10,135 nt of DNA from Acidobacteriaceae bacterium (GCA_009781125.1 WQYS01000066.1:1-10135); one strand, 5' to 3'. Shown: positions 1-7,217, counted from the first letter of the stretch. The notes: generated by a model from the letters alone, not told the origin. Made by a program: numbers and translations.

Positions 1-1
1 G

Positions 2-376
2 CCCGTTCCCCTACCGCCATTCGTTATACAAGAACTGAACAGGTGGAGAGAATCGTCGATCTACTGCTCCGACAAGAACTATCTTTTCCCGTCGACCCAA
101 AAGAAAGGAACTCAGCCAGTGCAGTCAGATATGGTCCTGCGTCTCCGTATTCGCCCTGCCTTAGCTCGTATTGGTGTGAACAAGAGAATAGGCTGGCACA
201 GCTTCCGGCATGGTCTTTCTAATCACCTCCGCGAAAAAGGAGTGGATGTGAAAATCACCCAGGAACTGCTCCGGCACGCGAGTTGCCGCACCACCCTGGA
301 TATCTACCAACGTACCGTAACAGACGAAAGACGAGCAGCCCAAAATCTGGTTTTCAGGGGTTTATTAGGGAATTAA
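2..376 (+). CDS. Tyrosine recombinase/phage-type integrase, C-terminal fragment cut by the window edge
   Basis: The frame is open from the first bases of the window, so the gene begins to the left and 124 residues are visible; the GTG at 119 is internal. Catalytic landmarks of the tyrosine recombinase family are present. The HxxR box lies in HSFRHG (visible residues 66-71), the second conserved His in LLRHAS (His at about 92), and the nucleophilic Tyr in LDIYQR (Tyr at about 102) at the expected spacing. The upstream VPLPP and YLFPS segments also fit the family's catalytic domain. The first catalytic Arg and the Lys would lie off the left edge. The enzyme would catalyse site-specific integration or excision of a mobile element. 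The stop TAA is 80 bp from the 3' end of a convergent tRNA-Pro, and the DNA here is AT-richer than the genes to the right (361-460 is about 35% GC). A XerC/D-like chromosomal recombinase is less likely because of the tRNA neighbour. Confidence 0.85.
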   Translation, partial: PVPLPPFVIQELNRWRESSIYCSDKNYLFPSTQKKGTQPVQSDMVLRLRIRPALARIGVNKRIGWHSFRHGLSNHLREKGVDVKITQELLRHASCRTTLDIYQRTVTDERRAAQNLVFRGLLGN

Positions 377-435
377 ACATCAAGACCCTAAAAAACCTGG
401 AACGGTTGGGGAAAGAAGAGGTTGTCCTTGCAAAC

Positions 436-452
436 ACATAATTTCATTATGT
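436..452. terminator. Short AT-rich hairpin between integrase and tRNA-Pro
   Basis: ACATAAT and ATTATGT form a perfect 7-bp inverted repeat around a TTC loop. It lies 60 bp after the integrase stop and 5 bp beyond the tRNA 3' CCA. Read rightwards it is followed by TTATT, and read leftwards by GTTTG. It could weakly terminate either transcript, but the stem is AT-rich and the T-tracts are poor. Confidence 0.3.
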
Positions 453-456
453 TTAT

Positions 457-533
457 TGGTCGGGACGACTGGATTCGAACCAGCGACCTCTCCCACCCCA
501 AGGGAACGCTCTACCAGGCTGAGCCACGTCCCG
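457..533 (-). tRNA. tRNA-Pro (anticodon GGG), CCA encoded
   Basis: The minus strand folds into a full cloverleaf. The acceptor stem CGGGACG/CGTCCCG has 7 perfect pairs. The D arm is GCTC/GAGC. The anticodon stem TTCCC/GGGAG closes the loop TTGGGGT, giving anticodon GGG. The T arm GCTGG/CCAGT carries loop TTCGAAT. The discriminator is A, followed by a genomically encoded CCA at 459-457. GGG reads CCC and CCU proline codons. The gene lies downstream of yggX on the same strand and next to an integrase. Confidence 0.95.
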
Positions 534-600
534 ACTCTATTTACGCGCCCTCTGTTGCGGACGGCGCGGGGGTTACTCCGTGCTTCAGTTTATCACCGAA

Positions 601-626
601 TGGGCCTTCCCTGAACGGCAGGCCCA
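601..626. terminator. Hairpin just after yggX, possible end of the rnr-yggX transcript
   Basis: TGGGCCT (601-607) and AGGCCCA (620-626) form a perfect 7-bp GC-rich stem with a 12-nt loop, starting 2 bp beyond the yggX stop. There is no convincing T-tract on either side. It may be a weak terminator or a 3'-end stabiliser. It also separates yggX from the tRNA-Pro gene 68 bp further on. Confidence 0.4.
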
Positions 627-628
627 CG

Positions 629-895
629 CTACTGCGGAATGTACTCCTTCGGCAGCGCGCCGCCCTCGCCGAAGAAATACTCGTTCATCTGCTCCACCAG
701 AAACTCCTGCGCCTCGCGCGTCCACGGCTGCAGGCGGTACTCGTTGAGCAGCATCTTCTGGCGCTCGACCCACTCGCCCCATGCCTTCTTCGATACATTT
801 TTGTAAATCTTCTGGCCAAAATCGGAGTCGAACGGCGGCTCGTCCAGCCCCTCCATCTCCGCCTTGTACTTCGTGCAGAACACCTGATGCGCCAT
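629..895 (-). CDS. yggX: Probable Fe(2+)-trafficking / oxidative damage protection protein (YggX family)
   Basis: This is an 88-residue protein of the YggX (Iron_traffic) family, cytoplasmic proteins linked to Fe(II) supply and protection of iron-sulfur enzymes from oxidative damage. It lines up with Escherichia coli YggX from the first residues. The start MAHQVFCTKY has the family's single conserved Cys at position 7. A GxxIYxxVSKxAWxxWxxxQxMLxNE block follows, then the FL..MxxYFF segment. Length matches the family (about 90). I chose ATG 895-893 because it puts Cys at position 7 and is preceded by GGAG at a workable distance. A GTG at 907 that overlaps the rnr stop is the alternative. The gene starts only 8 bp after the rnr stop, so the two are almost certainly co-transcribed. 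Confidence 0.9.
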   Translation of the reverse strand: MAHQVFCTKYKAEMEGLDEPPFDSDFGQKIYKNVSKKAWGEWVERQKMLLNEYRLQPWTREAQEFLVEQMNEYFFGEGGALPKEYIPQ

Positions 896-903
896 CGTCG
901 AAA

Positions 904-3468
904 TCACTCCTTCGGAGATTTCATTTTACGCGGATTTTTGCGCTGTAGCTTCGTTCGCCGCTCGTTTTTCGCTTCGGACTTGCCTGTGCTGCCGTACTCG
1001 TCCGGCGTCAGTGCGAATTGCAGCCGCCGTTCGCGCCGGTCAATCCGGTCCAGTAGCACGCGAACCCGCTCGCCTGCCTTGAAGACTCGTCCGTTCCTTG
1101 CGCCTACGATCTGGCGGTTGGTGTCGCGGAAGAAGTATCGGTCGTCGGCCAGCGTGTCGATCGGAACCAGTCCCTCGATGAACAGACCATCCAGTTCGAC
1201 GAAGAATCCATGCTTGGTGCAGGACTGGATCATGGCGTCGAAGTCCTCGCCGATGCGGTCCTGCATGAAGCGGACCTTCTTCCACTCGATCAGTTCGCGC
1301 TCGGCGTCGTCGGCGCGTCGCTCGGCCTCGCTCGACTCGCGGGCGATGGCCTCCAGCTCTTCCGCGGGTAGTGGACCGTCATCAAGCGGCTTTGGCTTTA
1401 CGTGCCCTTTCGTTTTTTCCTGCCAGGGTTGCGGTTCGCTGCTCAGAACCGCCTCGCCGCACGGATCGGCTCCGGCGCGAAGTAGATCACGCACCAGCCG
1501 GTGCACGATGAGGTCCGGATAGCGGCGAATCGGCGACGTAAAGTGAGTGTAGCTCGGGCTGGCCAGCGCGAAGTGTCCTGCGTTGCGCTCGCTGTACCGG
1601 GCCTGCTTCAGCGAGCGCAGCATCAAGTGCGAGAGAATCCGCTCCTCGGGCTTGCCTGCGATCTTCGCCGCCAGGTGCTGAAACATCTGTGGCGTCACCA
1701 CGATGGAGTCAGCGATCTCATGCACTCGCGCTGTGCGGCCCTTGCCTCTCGCGGCTCTGCGGTCCGACTTCATCTGCACGCGATGCACGGGAAGATGGCC
1801 GAGTCCCAGCGACTGACCAAACTGCGCCGCCGACTCTTCAAACTCGACAATGCGCTTCGGGTCCGGCATCTCGTGGATGCGATAGATTCCCGGCGCGTGC
1901 TGCGCTTCGATCCAGTGCGCTACGCATTCGTTGGCCGCGAGCATGAACTCTTCGATCAGACGGTGCGACCACGCGCGCTCGGAGCGCACGATGGCCTCCA
2001 TATTTCCGTCGGGGTCGAACAGCACCATAGGCTCGGGCAGATCAAAATCAATCGATCCGCGCCGCTTGCGCTTTCTGTTCAGCTTCAGAGCCAGCTCGTG
2101 CATGCGCTCGAACTCTGCGGTCAGCTCGGAAAACTCCTCGTGCGCCGCTGCGTCTCCGTCTAAGATTGCTTGCACCTGAGTGTATGTCATCCGCCTTGCG
2201 CTGCGAATGATTCCCTCTGCAAGCTCGTATCCGAGCACCTCGCCGCGAACGTCGATCTCCATGATGCAGCTCATCACCAGCCGGTCTTCGCTGGGACGCA
2301 GACTGCACCGGTCGCTCGAAAGCTGCGGCGGCAGCATGGGAACCGCGCGGTCGGGAAAGTACACCGACGTCCCGCGCAGGCGCGCTTCAAGATCGAGCTG
2401 CGTTCCTGGTTTTACATAGTGGCTTACATCGGCGATGTGAACCTGCAACTCCCAGTTGCCGTTGGCGAGCGGACGCGCCAGCACGGCGTCATCGAAATCG
2501 CGCGCGGTCTCACCGTCGATGGTTACAATCGGCAGCCCGCGAAAATCCTTTCGCCCGGCCTGCTCGTCCAACTCCGCGCTTTGCGTTACGTCGTCGGCTT
2601 CGGCGAGAACATCGGCTGGAAACACATGCGGCAGATGGTGCTTGCGGATGACAATCTCAACATCCACGCCGAAGGCGTCCGGAGGCCCAAGCACCTCGAT
2701 GACTCTCCCCCGCGCAGGCCGCCCCGCCGCAGGAAAGTCCGTCACCTCCACATCGACGGCCATTCCTTCAAGCAATTCCGTTAGCGCGCGACGCGCCTCT
2801 TCGCCGAGTACGCGATGTGGAGTTGTTTGCGGTGCGGTCACAATCTCCGCGCCTTCAGGAATAAGAATTGGTTGCGTGATCCGCTCGTCGAGTGGAGTTA
2901 CATAGTTGCCGCGCAACCCACGGGTCTCCCAGGGACTATGCCGATGCAGCCGCGCGTAGTGAAAGACGCCCACCACGGTGGGATTACGCCGCGTGAGCAC
3001 TCGCGCTACACGCCCCGCCCGGCGTCCATCATGGCTGCGAGGCGCTTCCTCGACCAGAACCTCATCACCCTGCATGGCGCTGTTCAGTTCGCCAGGAGGA
3101 ATAAATATGTCATCATCGCGGTTGACCGCCCCATGGGGACGCACAAAGGCGTATCCATCACGATGCAGATCGATCTTCCCGGCGACGAGCCGATCCCGCG
3201 TTATGTGACGCGGCTCCTCCGTCTTCTGCGGGCGCGCGCGCGCGGTCTTCTCCGGAACAGTCGACGGCAACGACCAGTGCTCGCGGTCCAGCTTCACCAG
3301 CGCTCCGCGAGCTGTCATGCGCGCAAGCTGTTCCAGCAGCAGACGCCGCTCAAGTCCGCCGCCAAGCCCAAGCTCGCGCACGAGCTGCTTATATCCGGCG
3401 CGCTGACCTGCCGAGCGCTCGATGCGCTTCAGCAGTTCATGGTCTGTCTGTTGATAGGACCTGCCCAT
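904..3468 (-). CDS. rnr: Ribonuclease R (3'-5' exoribonuclease, RNase II/RNB family)
   Basis: This 854-residue protein has the full RNase R layout. An N-terminal winged-helix region (about 10-65) is followed by cold-shock-like OB domains (about 95-270; KIDLHRDGYAFVRPHG, then DIFIPPGELNSAMQGDEVLVE in pieces). The catalytic RNB domain spans about 310-665 and an S1 domain about 735-820. The active-site motif DGETARDFDD (318-327) holds the four metal-binding Asp residues. HFTSPIRRYPDL (642-653) is the second RNB signature. A very basic tail (from about 827) fits RNA binding. It degrades structured RNA processively in the cytoplasm. Compared with enterobacterial enzymes there is a basic insert in RNB (about 566-582) and a long polar linker before S1 (about 665-735). 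The start is preceded by only a weak Shine-Dalgarno. The gap to the upstream exported-protein gene is 27 bp. Confidence 0.96.
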   Translation of the reverse strand: MGRSYQQTDHELLKRIERSAGQRAGYKQLVRELGLGGGLERRLLLEQLARMTARGALVKLDREHWSLPSTVPEKTARARPQKTEEPRHITRDRLVAGKIDLHRDGYAFVRPHGAVNRDDDIFIPPGELNSAMQGDEVLVEEAPRSHDGRRAGRVARVLTRRNPTVVGVFHYARLHRHSPWETRGLRGNYVTPLDERITQPILIPEGAEIVTAPQTTPHRVLGEEARRALTELLEGMAVDVEVTDFPAAGRPARGRVIEVLGPPDAFGVDVEIVIRKHHLPHVFPADVLAEADDVTQSAELDEQAGRKDFRGLPIVTIDGETARDFDDAVLARPLANGNWELQVHIADVSHYVKPGTQLDLEARLRGTSVYFPDRAVPMLPPQLSSDRCSLRPSEDRLVMSCIMEIDVRGEVLGYELAEGIIRSARRMTYTQVQAILDGDAAAHEEFSELTAEFERMHELALKLNRKRKRRGSIDFDLPEPMVLFDPDGNMEAIVRSERAWSHRLIEEFMLAANECVAHWIEAQHAPGIYRIHEMPDPKRIVEFEESAAQFGQSLGLGHLPVHRVQMKSDRRAARGKGRTARVHEIADSIVVTPQMFQHLAAKIAGKPEERILSHLMLRSLKQARYSERNAGHFALASPSYTHFTSPIRRYPDLIVHRLVRDLLRAGADPCGEAVLSSEPQPWQEKTKGHVKPKPLDDGPLPAEELEAIARESSEAERRADDAERELIEWKKVRFMQDRIGEDFDAMIQSCTKHGFFVELDGLFIEGLVPIDTLADDRYFFRDTNRQIVGARNGRVFKAGERVRVLLDRIDRRERRLQFALTPDEYGSTGKSEAKNERRTKLQRKNPRKMKSPKE

Positions 3469-3495
3469 TCACTCAGCATAACCAAACGCGCAAAC

Positions 3496-4386
3496 TCAGT
3501 GGCGGGTAGAAACTCTGATCTTCTTATGCGGCGGCGCGGCCTCCTGCTGCTGCGGCGGTGGAGGAGGTATGCCCTTCACCTCCTTGAGCAGATCGGCGGC
3601 CTTTTGCAGGCTCGTCGCCGGCGTGGGGAGAAACTGCGTCTTCACCTCGTCCTCTTCTTCGCCGATGGTCTTGAACAGCAGCGCGCGCCCGGTGATGTGC
3701 ACATGCGATTCGGTGATCTGCCAGATGCCCGGAGCGATCTCGCGCCGCTCCACGTTGAACGTGCCTCCGGCGTTCATGCGGCCCAGCAGGCCGAAGCCGA
3801 ACTTCACGTCGCGGATGAGCCTTCCTTTAATTGTGACGATTCGATTCTGCGTCTTATGCACGACGATCTCGCCTTCCATGGCCGCAAAGACCCTCGACTC
3901 CATGTCCGGCGGACTGAATCTCGGGTTCGGCGTAAACGCCAGGATAATCATGTCATGGTCTTCGCCGCGGACGCTCCAGAGAAACGCATCCGGCAGCAGG
4001 CGCAGCATGTTGGCGGCGCGCTTGTCGTCCTGCTCGCCGTCCTTACGCTGTTTTTCCTGCTGCCGGGGATCGTTGACGAACGAGCGAATGCGCTCATCTT
4101 CGGCGCGCAGCTCGTCGTCGCTCAGGTGACGGCCATTCTGTTGCAGCTTCTTCCGGACCGAGCCGTGACCGGTCTCGATGACCAGGTAGAGCGCCTCGCC
4201 ATCAGGCCTGCGGATGAGGTCCAGATACTCCCATCGCGACTGATCGGCGCGGTCGGCGTCCAACTCCGTCTGCACCGCGGTCCTTACGATTGCCTGCGCA
4301 CGAGGATCCTGCTGCTGCGCCTGCGCGTGCAATCCTGCGGATAAAAAAGCTCCTGCAAAACCCCAGAGAACCCAACTTGCTCGCAT
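3496..4386 (-). CDS. Exported protein of unknown function, beta-rich with proline/glutamine-rich tail
   Basis: I do not recognise a named family. The 296-residue protein has an N-terminal signal peptide (MRASW, hydrophobic core to about 18, likely cleavage after an AQA or AHA-type site near 21-23). Next come a charged helical segment (about 27-55), a very charged Lys/Asp/Glu/Gln region (about 85-125), and an alternating hydrophobic stretch (about 145-250) that looks like a large beta sheet. The C-terminus is Pro/Gln-rich (274-286). The beta-rich part, with RNRIV-like and GGTFNV strands, is loosely reminiscent of LolA/LppX-type lipoprotein carrier folds, but this is only an impression. The frame extends 68 codons further upstream into dut; I chose ATG 4386 because the signal peptide begins there. 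It sits between dut and rnr, 82 bp and 27 bp away. Confidence 0.8.
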   Translation of the reverse strand: MRASWVLWGFAGAFLSAGLHAQAQQQDPRAQAIVRTAVQTELDADRADQSRWEYLDLIRRPDGEALYLVIETGHGSVRKKLQQNGRHLSDDELRAEDERIRSFVNDPRQQEKQRKDGEQDDKRAANMLRLLPDAFLWSVRGEDHDMIILAFTPNPRFSPPDMESRVFAAMEGEIVVHKTQNRIVTIKGRLIRDVKFGFGLLGRMNAGGTFNVERREIAPGIWQITESHVHITGRALLFKTIGEEEDEVKTQFLPTPATSLQKAADLLKEVKGIPPPPPQQQEAAPPHKKIRVSTRH

Positions 4387-4411
4387 CAGAAAACCAATCC
4401 CTTCTTTATCT

Positions 4412-4440
4412 GTTAGATGCAGAAGACCTATACTTGTCAC
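4412..4440 (-). promoter_or_regulatory. Candidate sigma-70-type promoter for the exported-protein gene
   Basis: On the minus strand GTGACA (4440-4435; 5 of 6 to TTGACA) and TCTAAC (4417-4412; 4 of 6 to TATAAT) are separated by 17 bp. They lie within the 82-bp gap downstream of dut and about 25 bp before the ATG. An AAGAAGG purine run follows and could be the ribosome site, although it is far from the start. This would let the exported protein, rnr and yggX be transcribed independently of lipA-dut. Confidence 0.35.
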
Positions 4441-4468
4441 CAGGATTTGGCGAGCGCAGGCCGCTGCC

Positions 4469-4906
4469 TCAAACCCCGGTGCTGCCGAATCCATTAGCTC
4501 CACGCGCCGCCGCGCCCAGCTCGGTAACTTCCTCAAAGTCCGCCTCGATGCGCTCGACGATGCGCAACTGTGCAATTCTATCGCCAGCATTTACGGCTAC
4601 CGAGCTGCTGCTCAGGTTGGTCACGACCACCTTAATCTCGCCCCGGTATCCGGGGTCGATCACGCCGGCCAGCGTGGTAACGCCGCGCATCGCCAGGCCG
4701 GAGCGGTCCTCCACCAGAGCGCCATGCGTAGGCGGAAACTCCAGCGCAACGCCAGTCGAGACCGCCACCGTCGCGCCCGGTTCGACCTCCATCGCTACGG
4801 CAGCATACAAATCGGCGGCCAGATCGCCATACACTCCGCCGTGAGCATAGCGTGGCAACTGCGCCTCAGGCTTTAGTTTTACAACCTTGATCCGTACTCC
4901 ACCCAT
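4469..4906 (-). CDS. dut: Deoxyuridine 5'-triphosphate nucleotidohydrolase (dUTPase)
   Basis: This 145-residue trimeric dUTPase hydrolyses dUTP to dUMP and pyrophosphate, keeping uracil out of DNA and feeding dTMP synthesis. All five family motifs are visible. Motif 1 is around ADLYA (31-35), motif 2 is DRSGLA (67-72), and motif 3 is GVIDPGYRGEI (81-91) with the catalytic Asp84 and uracil-stacking Tyr87. Motif 4 is GDRIAQL (108-114), and motif 5 is RGANGFGSTG (135-144), the flexible C-terminal lid. Length is normal. Motif 2 has DRSG where PRSS or GRSG is more common. The ATG is preceded by a good Shine-Dalgarno (GAGGTGA, 4 bases upstream). It lies 71 bp downstream of lipA on the same strand. 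Confidence 0.95.
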   Translation of the reverse strand: MGGVRIKVVKLKPEAQLPRYAHGGVYGDLAADLYAAVAMEVEPGATVAVSTGVALEFPPTHGALVEDRSGLAMRGVTTLAGVIDPGYRGEIKVVVTNLSSSSVAVNAGDRIAQLRIVERIEADFEEVTELGAAARGANGFGSTGV

Positions 4907-4977
4907 CGATTCACCTCAAACATTTTTGGGAACAGCATTCTTCCGGTTGAGACGATAGACCTCCGTCTGCATGGAAC

Positions 4978-5910
4978 CTACGCTAAACCCGTGCTCTCTG
5001 CCTGTTCGCGCGCGTGGTAGCTGGAGCGCACCAGCGGCCCGGACTCGACGTGCTTGAATCCCATGCCGAGGGCCTCGTGCTTGAGGAAGGCAAACTCCTC
5101 CGGCGTGTAGTAGCGCGTCATCGGCAGATGGTCGCGCGAAGGACGAAGGTACTGCCCGATGGTCAGGATCTCCACCTTGCGATCCACAAGGTCACGGAAG
5201 ACGGCGAGCAGCTCGTGCATCTCCTCGCCCATGCCGACGATGATGCCCGTCTTGGTGACGATGGTCTTGTCGGTCTCGGCGGCGATCTCCTTGGCGTGCT
5301 CCAGAAAGCGCAGCGAGCGCTCGTAACGCCCGCCCGACTTCGCCACCCGGTAGAGCCGGGGCACCGTCTCGATGTTGTGGTTCAGGATATCGGGCTTCGC
5401 GCGAACGACCATGCGCAGAGACTCTTCGTTACCCTGAAAATCCGGCGTCAGAATCTCTACGCGACACGCGGGAGCCGCCTGTCGAATCTCTTCGACGACC
5501 TTCACGAACGCTTGCGCCGCGCCTATATTATCGTCGTCGCGGTTGACGCTGGTAACGACGGCATGATGCAGTCCAAGCTCGGCCACGGCACGGGCCACGC
5601 GGCGCGGCTCGTCGAAGTCGATTGGCTCCGGACGGCCCTTGGGGACTGCGCAGAATCCGCAGCGCCGCGTACATACATTGCCCAGCATCATGAAGGTAGC
5701 AGCGCGTTGATTCCAGCACTCTCCGATGTTGGGGCAGTGAGCGCTCTCGCAAACGGTGTGCAGCTTCATCTCGCGCGCCATCACCTTCAGGCCATGGAAG
5801 GTCTCTCCCATGGGAGCCTTGGCCTTCAGCCACGCCGGCTTCGGCTGCGGCGTTCGGGGAGTCAGATCGATCTGCACAAGCTCTGCGGCTGCGGGCGTCA
5901 TCCCTTCCAT
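4978..5910 (-). CDS. lipA: Lipoyl synthase (radical SAM, two 4Fe-4S clusters)
   Basis: This 310-residue enzyme inserts two sulfur atoms into octanoyl groups on E2 and GcvH proteins to make lipoyl cofactor for 2-oxoacid dehydrogenases and glycine cleavage. Cys54, Cys59 and Cys65 form the auxiliary-cluster CX4CX5C motif (CESAHCPNIGEC). Cys80, Cys84 and Cys87 form the radical-SAM CX3CX2C motif (CTRRCGFC). The C-terminal RSSYHA (295-300) carries the conserved serine that also binds the auxiliary cluster. NHNIETV and GQYLRPS are further family signatures. Length is normal. ATG 5910 was chosen; an in-frame ATG three codons later is possible, and neither has a clear Shine-Dalgarno. It begins 17 bp after the membrane-protein gene, so the two are likely co-transcribed. 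No lipB is in the window. Confidence 0.96.
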   Translation of the reverse strand: MEGMTPAAAELVQIDLTPRTPQPKPAWLKAKAPMGETFHGLKVMAREMKLHTVCESAHCPNIGECWNQRAATFMMLGNVCTRRCGFCAVPKGRPEPIDFDEPRRVARAVAELGLHHAVVTSVNRDDDNIGAAQAFVKVVEEIRQAAPACRVEILTPDFQGNEESLRMVVRAKPDILNHNIETVPRLYRVAKSGGRYERSLRFLEHAKEIAAETDKTIVTKTGIIVGMGEEMHELLAVFRDLVDRKVEILTIGQYLRPSRDHLPMTRYYTPEEFAFLKHEALGMGFKHVESGPLVRSSYHAREQAESTGLA

Positions 5911-5927
5911 TGTAGCCGCGAGCAGCC

Positions 5928-6293
5928 TTATCGCAGCCGTTGCCTCACCTCAGCTCGCGCCAGGTAAAGGAAGAACGCTAACGCAATCAGAGTGTGTACG
6001 AGATAAGAGCCTGCATGCGTTCTTATAAAGAGAAACAGGTACCCAAGACTCAGAGTGAGGCACGCGGCGAGCACAAGAGCCCATCCCCATCGGCGCAGCC
6101 GCAGCAGGCCAAAGATGCCTGCAACTAACAGAGCGCAGATCGACAACACTCCGATTCTGATTCTGCCCGCGGCAAAATCTAACACGAAGAACATATTCAG
6201 CAACGTCACTAACAACAGAAAGCCGCAGATCGCCGCGATTCCCGGCAACATGCCTTTGGTTATGCCTCTTTCGGTTTCGCTCTCACTGTTCAT
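5928..6293 (-). CDS. Small four-helix integral membrane protein of unknown function
   Basis: The 121-residue protein has an acidic N-terminal stretch and four likely transmembrane helices at about 17-38, 46-66, 70-90 and 94-112. It ends in a basic tail (RAEVRQRLR). Arg-rich loops (LRLRRW at 63-69) suggest cytoplasmic loops. No catalytic motif is visible and I do not recognise a family. The frame ends 17 bp before lipA on the same strand, so it is probably the first gene of that transcript. No strong Shine-Dalgarno precedes the ATG. Base composition is a little lower in GC than lipA, as expected for a hydrophobic protein. Confidence 0.7.
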   Translation of the reverse strand: MNSESETERGITKGMLPGIAAICGFLLLVTLLNMFFVLDFAAGRIRIGVLSICALLVAGIFGLLRLRRWGWALVLAACLTLSLGYLFLFIRTHAGSYLVHTLIALAFFLYLARAEVRQRLR

Positions 6294-6522
6294 GCGCAGA
6301 CCACGGAGCTATTGTCTCATCTGCCTGAAACTGCGCCACGGAAAAATGGCCGTCCCGGATGACGGAGACGGCCCGGATGCGTGAAAGGGAATAACGCCAT
6401 GTTTTGCGCCGGAGCGATCCTGCCACATTGATCCGGCGAGCAGCCTCAAGGTGATTGCGATCAGAAAACAGCAGTACCGCAATAACTCAAACACGTGCAG
6501 AGTTACAGAGCTAACTAAATAA
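6294..6522. other. Intergenic region between the membrane-protein gene and the first PEP-CTERM gene
   Basis: Apart from the terminator at 6341-6373 I see no gene. The 47 bp between that terminator and the membrane-protein start must hold any promoter for the lipA transcript. A GACAAT hexamer about 25 bp before the ATG is a possible -10, without a convincing -35. The 374-522 part of this gap (6374-6522) is the 3' untranslated end of the PEP-CTERM transcript. Confidence 0.5.
6341..6373 (-). terminator. Rho-independent terminator of the first PEP-CTERM gene
   Basis: On the minus strand GGCCGTC (6373-6367) pairs perfectly with GACGGCC (6354-6348) around a 12-nt loop and is followed by ATTTTTCC. 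The position, 150 bp after the stop of the PEP-CTERM gene and just before the membrane-protein gene, insulates the lipA operon from it. Confidence 0.8.
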
Positions 6523-6993
6523 CTACGCAATAAGCCTGCGCCGAAGCAATCCGGCCAGCCCCAAAATGCCGCTGCCCAGCAAGGCCAGCGGCCCCGGCTC
6601 CGGAGCGGCCATGGCCATCGTAGGCGCAATGCCGATGCCCGTGGTAGTAGTTCCAGTGAAACTCCACCCCGAGGCGCCGCTAACTGCCATCGTGATATTT
6701 CCGCTCTTATCGACACTGATGGTGAGAGTCTGCGCAGCGGAGCCGCTGCCAAAGACCAGAGTCTGGTTCGACATAGGAATCGAGACGCCGCCGCCCAGAG
6801 TGCTGTCGAGGCCGGTTAGATTGACAAAGGCATCCGTGTCTGTAATCTGCGTCGTTGTTCCATCGTTGCTAACGGTAAACATATCTTTACCGCTACTGTT
6901 TGAGTAGGTCACAGTGCCTGTGAGGACAATGCTCTCGGCTTTGGCAAGACCAGAGAGACTAAGGAATAGCACGGCAAAAAGTATTTTCTTCAT
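6523..6993 (-). CDS. PEP-CTERM sorting-domain secreted protein (paralog 1)
   Basis: The 156-residue protein begins with a Sec signal peptide (MKKILFAVLF..., likely cleavage after AKA at 19). The body is Ser/Thr/Gly-rich and beta-prone. It ends with a complete PEP-CTERM sorting signal: PEP at 131-133, a hydrophobic helix to about 150, then RRR at 151-153. Such proteins are exported and processed at the PEP motif by an exosortase, and are often associated with extracellular polysaccharide or the cell surface. No exosortase is in the window. It is a paralog of the product of 7414-7977: the signal peptides, an LTGT motif near the N-terminus, a WSFTGT/WNFSGT motif before the tail, and the tail itself are shared. 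It has its own sigma-54-type promoter and terminator. The ATG has a GAG-containing ribosome site about 8 bases upstream. Confidence 0.9.
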   Translation of the reverse strand: MKKILFAVLFLSLSGLAKAESIVLTGTVTYSNSSGKDMFTVSNDGTTTQITDTDAFVNLTGLDSTLGGGVSIPMSNQTLVFGSGSAAQTLTISVDKSGNITMAVSGASGWSFTGTTTTGIGIAPTMAMAAPEPGPLALLGSGILGLAGLLRRRLIA

Positions 6994-7039
6994 AAGTATT
7001 TCTCAGCTTCCAGCTTGAGGATTTTGATGGTTTTGCTGG

Positions 7040-7055
7040 AGCAATTGCGATGCCA
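7040..7055 (-). promoter_or_regulatory. Sigma-54 (-24/-12) promoter of PEP-CTERM gene 1
   Basis: The minus strand reads TGGCATCGCAATTGCT, matching the consensus TGGCAYRNNNNTTGCW at 11 of 12 defined positions, with GG and GC exactly 12 bases apart. Transcription would begin near 7028, giving a leader of about 35 nt before the ATG at 6993. RpoN control would need an enhancer-binding activator. Confidence 0.75.
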
Positions 7056-7158
7056 AAACCGGAACGGTCTACATGTAACAAAAATAAGAACATAAAAGAA
7101 CTATATTTCTGCAGTTTCTTTTACTCGTAGTGGAGAGAGAGTTTATTACCCAGCAAGA

Positions 7159-7176
7159 GGGAAATTATTTTTCTCA
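7159..7176 (-). promoter_or_regulatory. Candidate upstream activator site shared by both PEP-CTERM promoters (copy 1)
   Basis: The minus strand carries TGAGAAA, three variable bases, AATT, then a CC-containing end. It matches the segment at 8159-8175 at 13 of 17 positions. It lies 121 bp upstream of the -24 element, a typical distance for a sigma-54 enhancer. The motif is AT-rich, so chance similarity is possible. Confidence 0.3.
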
Positions 7177-7186
7177 GTTACAACCA

Positions 7187-7217
7187 GAAAAAGGCCGTTC
7201 CTGCTGGGGAACGGCCT
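7187..7217 (-). terminator. Strong rho-independent terminator of PEP-CTERM gene 2
   Basis: On the minus strand AGGCCGTTCC (7217-7208) pairs perfectly with GGAACGGCCT (7201-7192) over 10 bp with a 6-nt loop, followed by TTTTTC. It lies about 195 bp after the stop of the second PEP-CTERM gene and just before the regulatory region of the first, separating the two units. Confidence 0.88.

Larger units (their letters stand above)
1..459. mobile_element. Probable edge of a genomic island or prophage integrated at tRNA-Pro
   Basis: An integrase gene end directly next to an intact tRNA 3' end, with a drop in GC between them, is the usual edge of an element inserted by a tyrosine recombinase. The attachment site would be within the 3' half of the tRNA (from about 457 rightwards). 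The other direct-repeat copy would be outside the window to the left. I found no second tRNA fragment inside this window, so the boundary is inferred from context. Confidence 0.45.

Noticed and set aside
422..1522. A 366-codon open frame on the plus strand
   Set aside because: It runs through the tRNA-Pro gene and antisense to yggX and rnr; the Arg/Ser-rich product has no recognisable domain.
2815..4344. A 509-codon open frame on the plus strand
   Set aside because: It lies antisense to rnr and the exported-protein gene, shows no family motifs and has the biased composition of a GC-rich shadow frame.
5014..5967. A 317-codon open frame on the plus strand
   Set aside because: It is antisense to lipA, whose motifs are complete on the minus strand.
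6309..6752. A 147-codon minus-strand frame overlapping PEP-CTERM gene 1
   Set aside because: It crosses the terminator and overlaps a gene with clear signal peptide and sorting tag in another frame.
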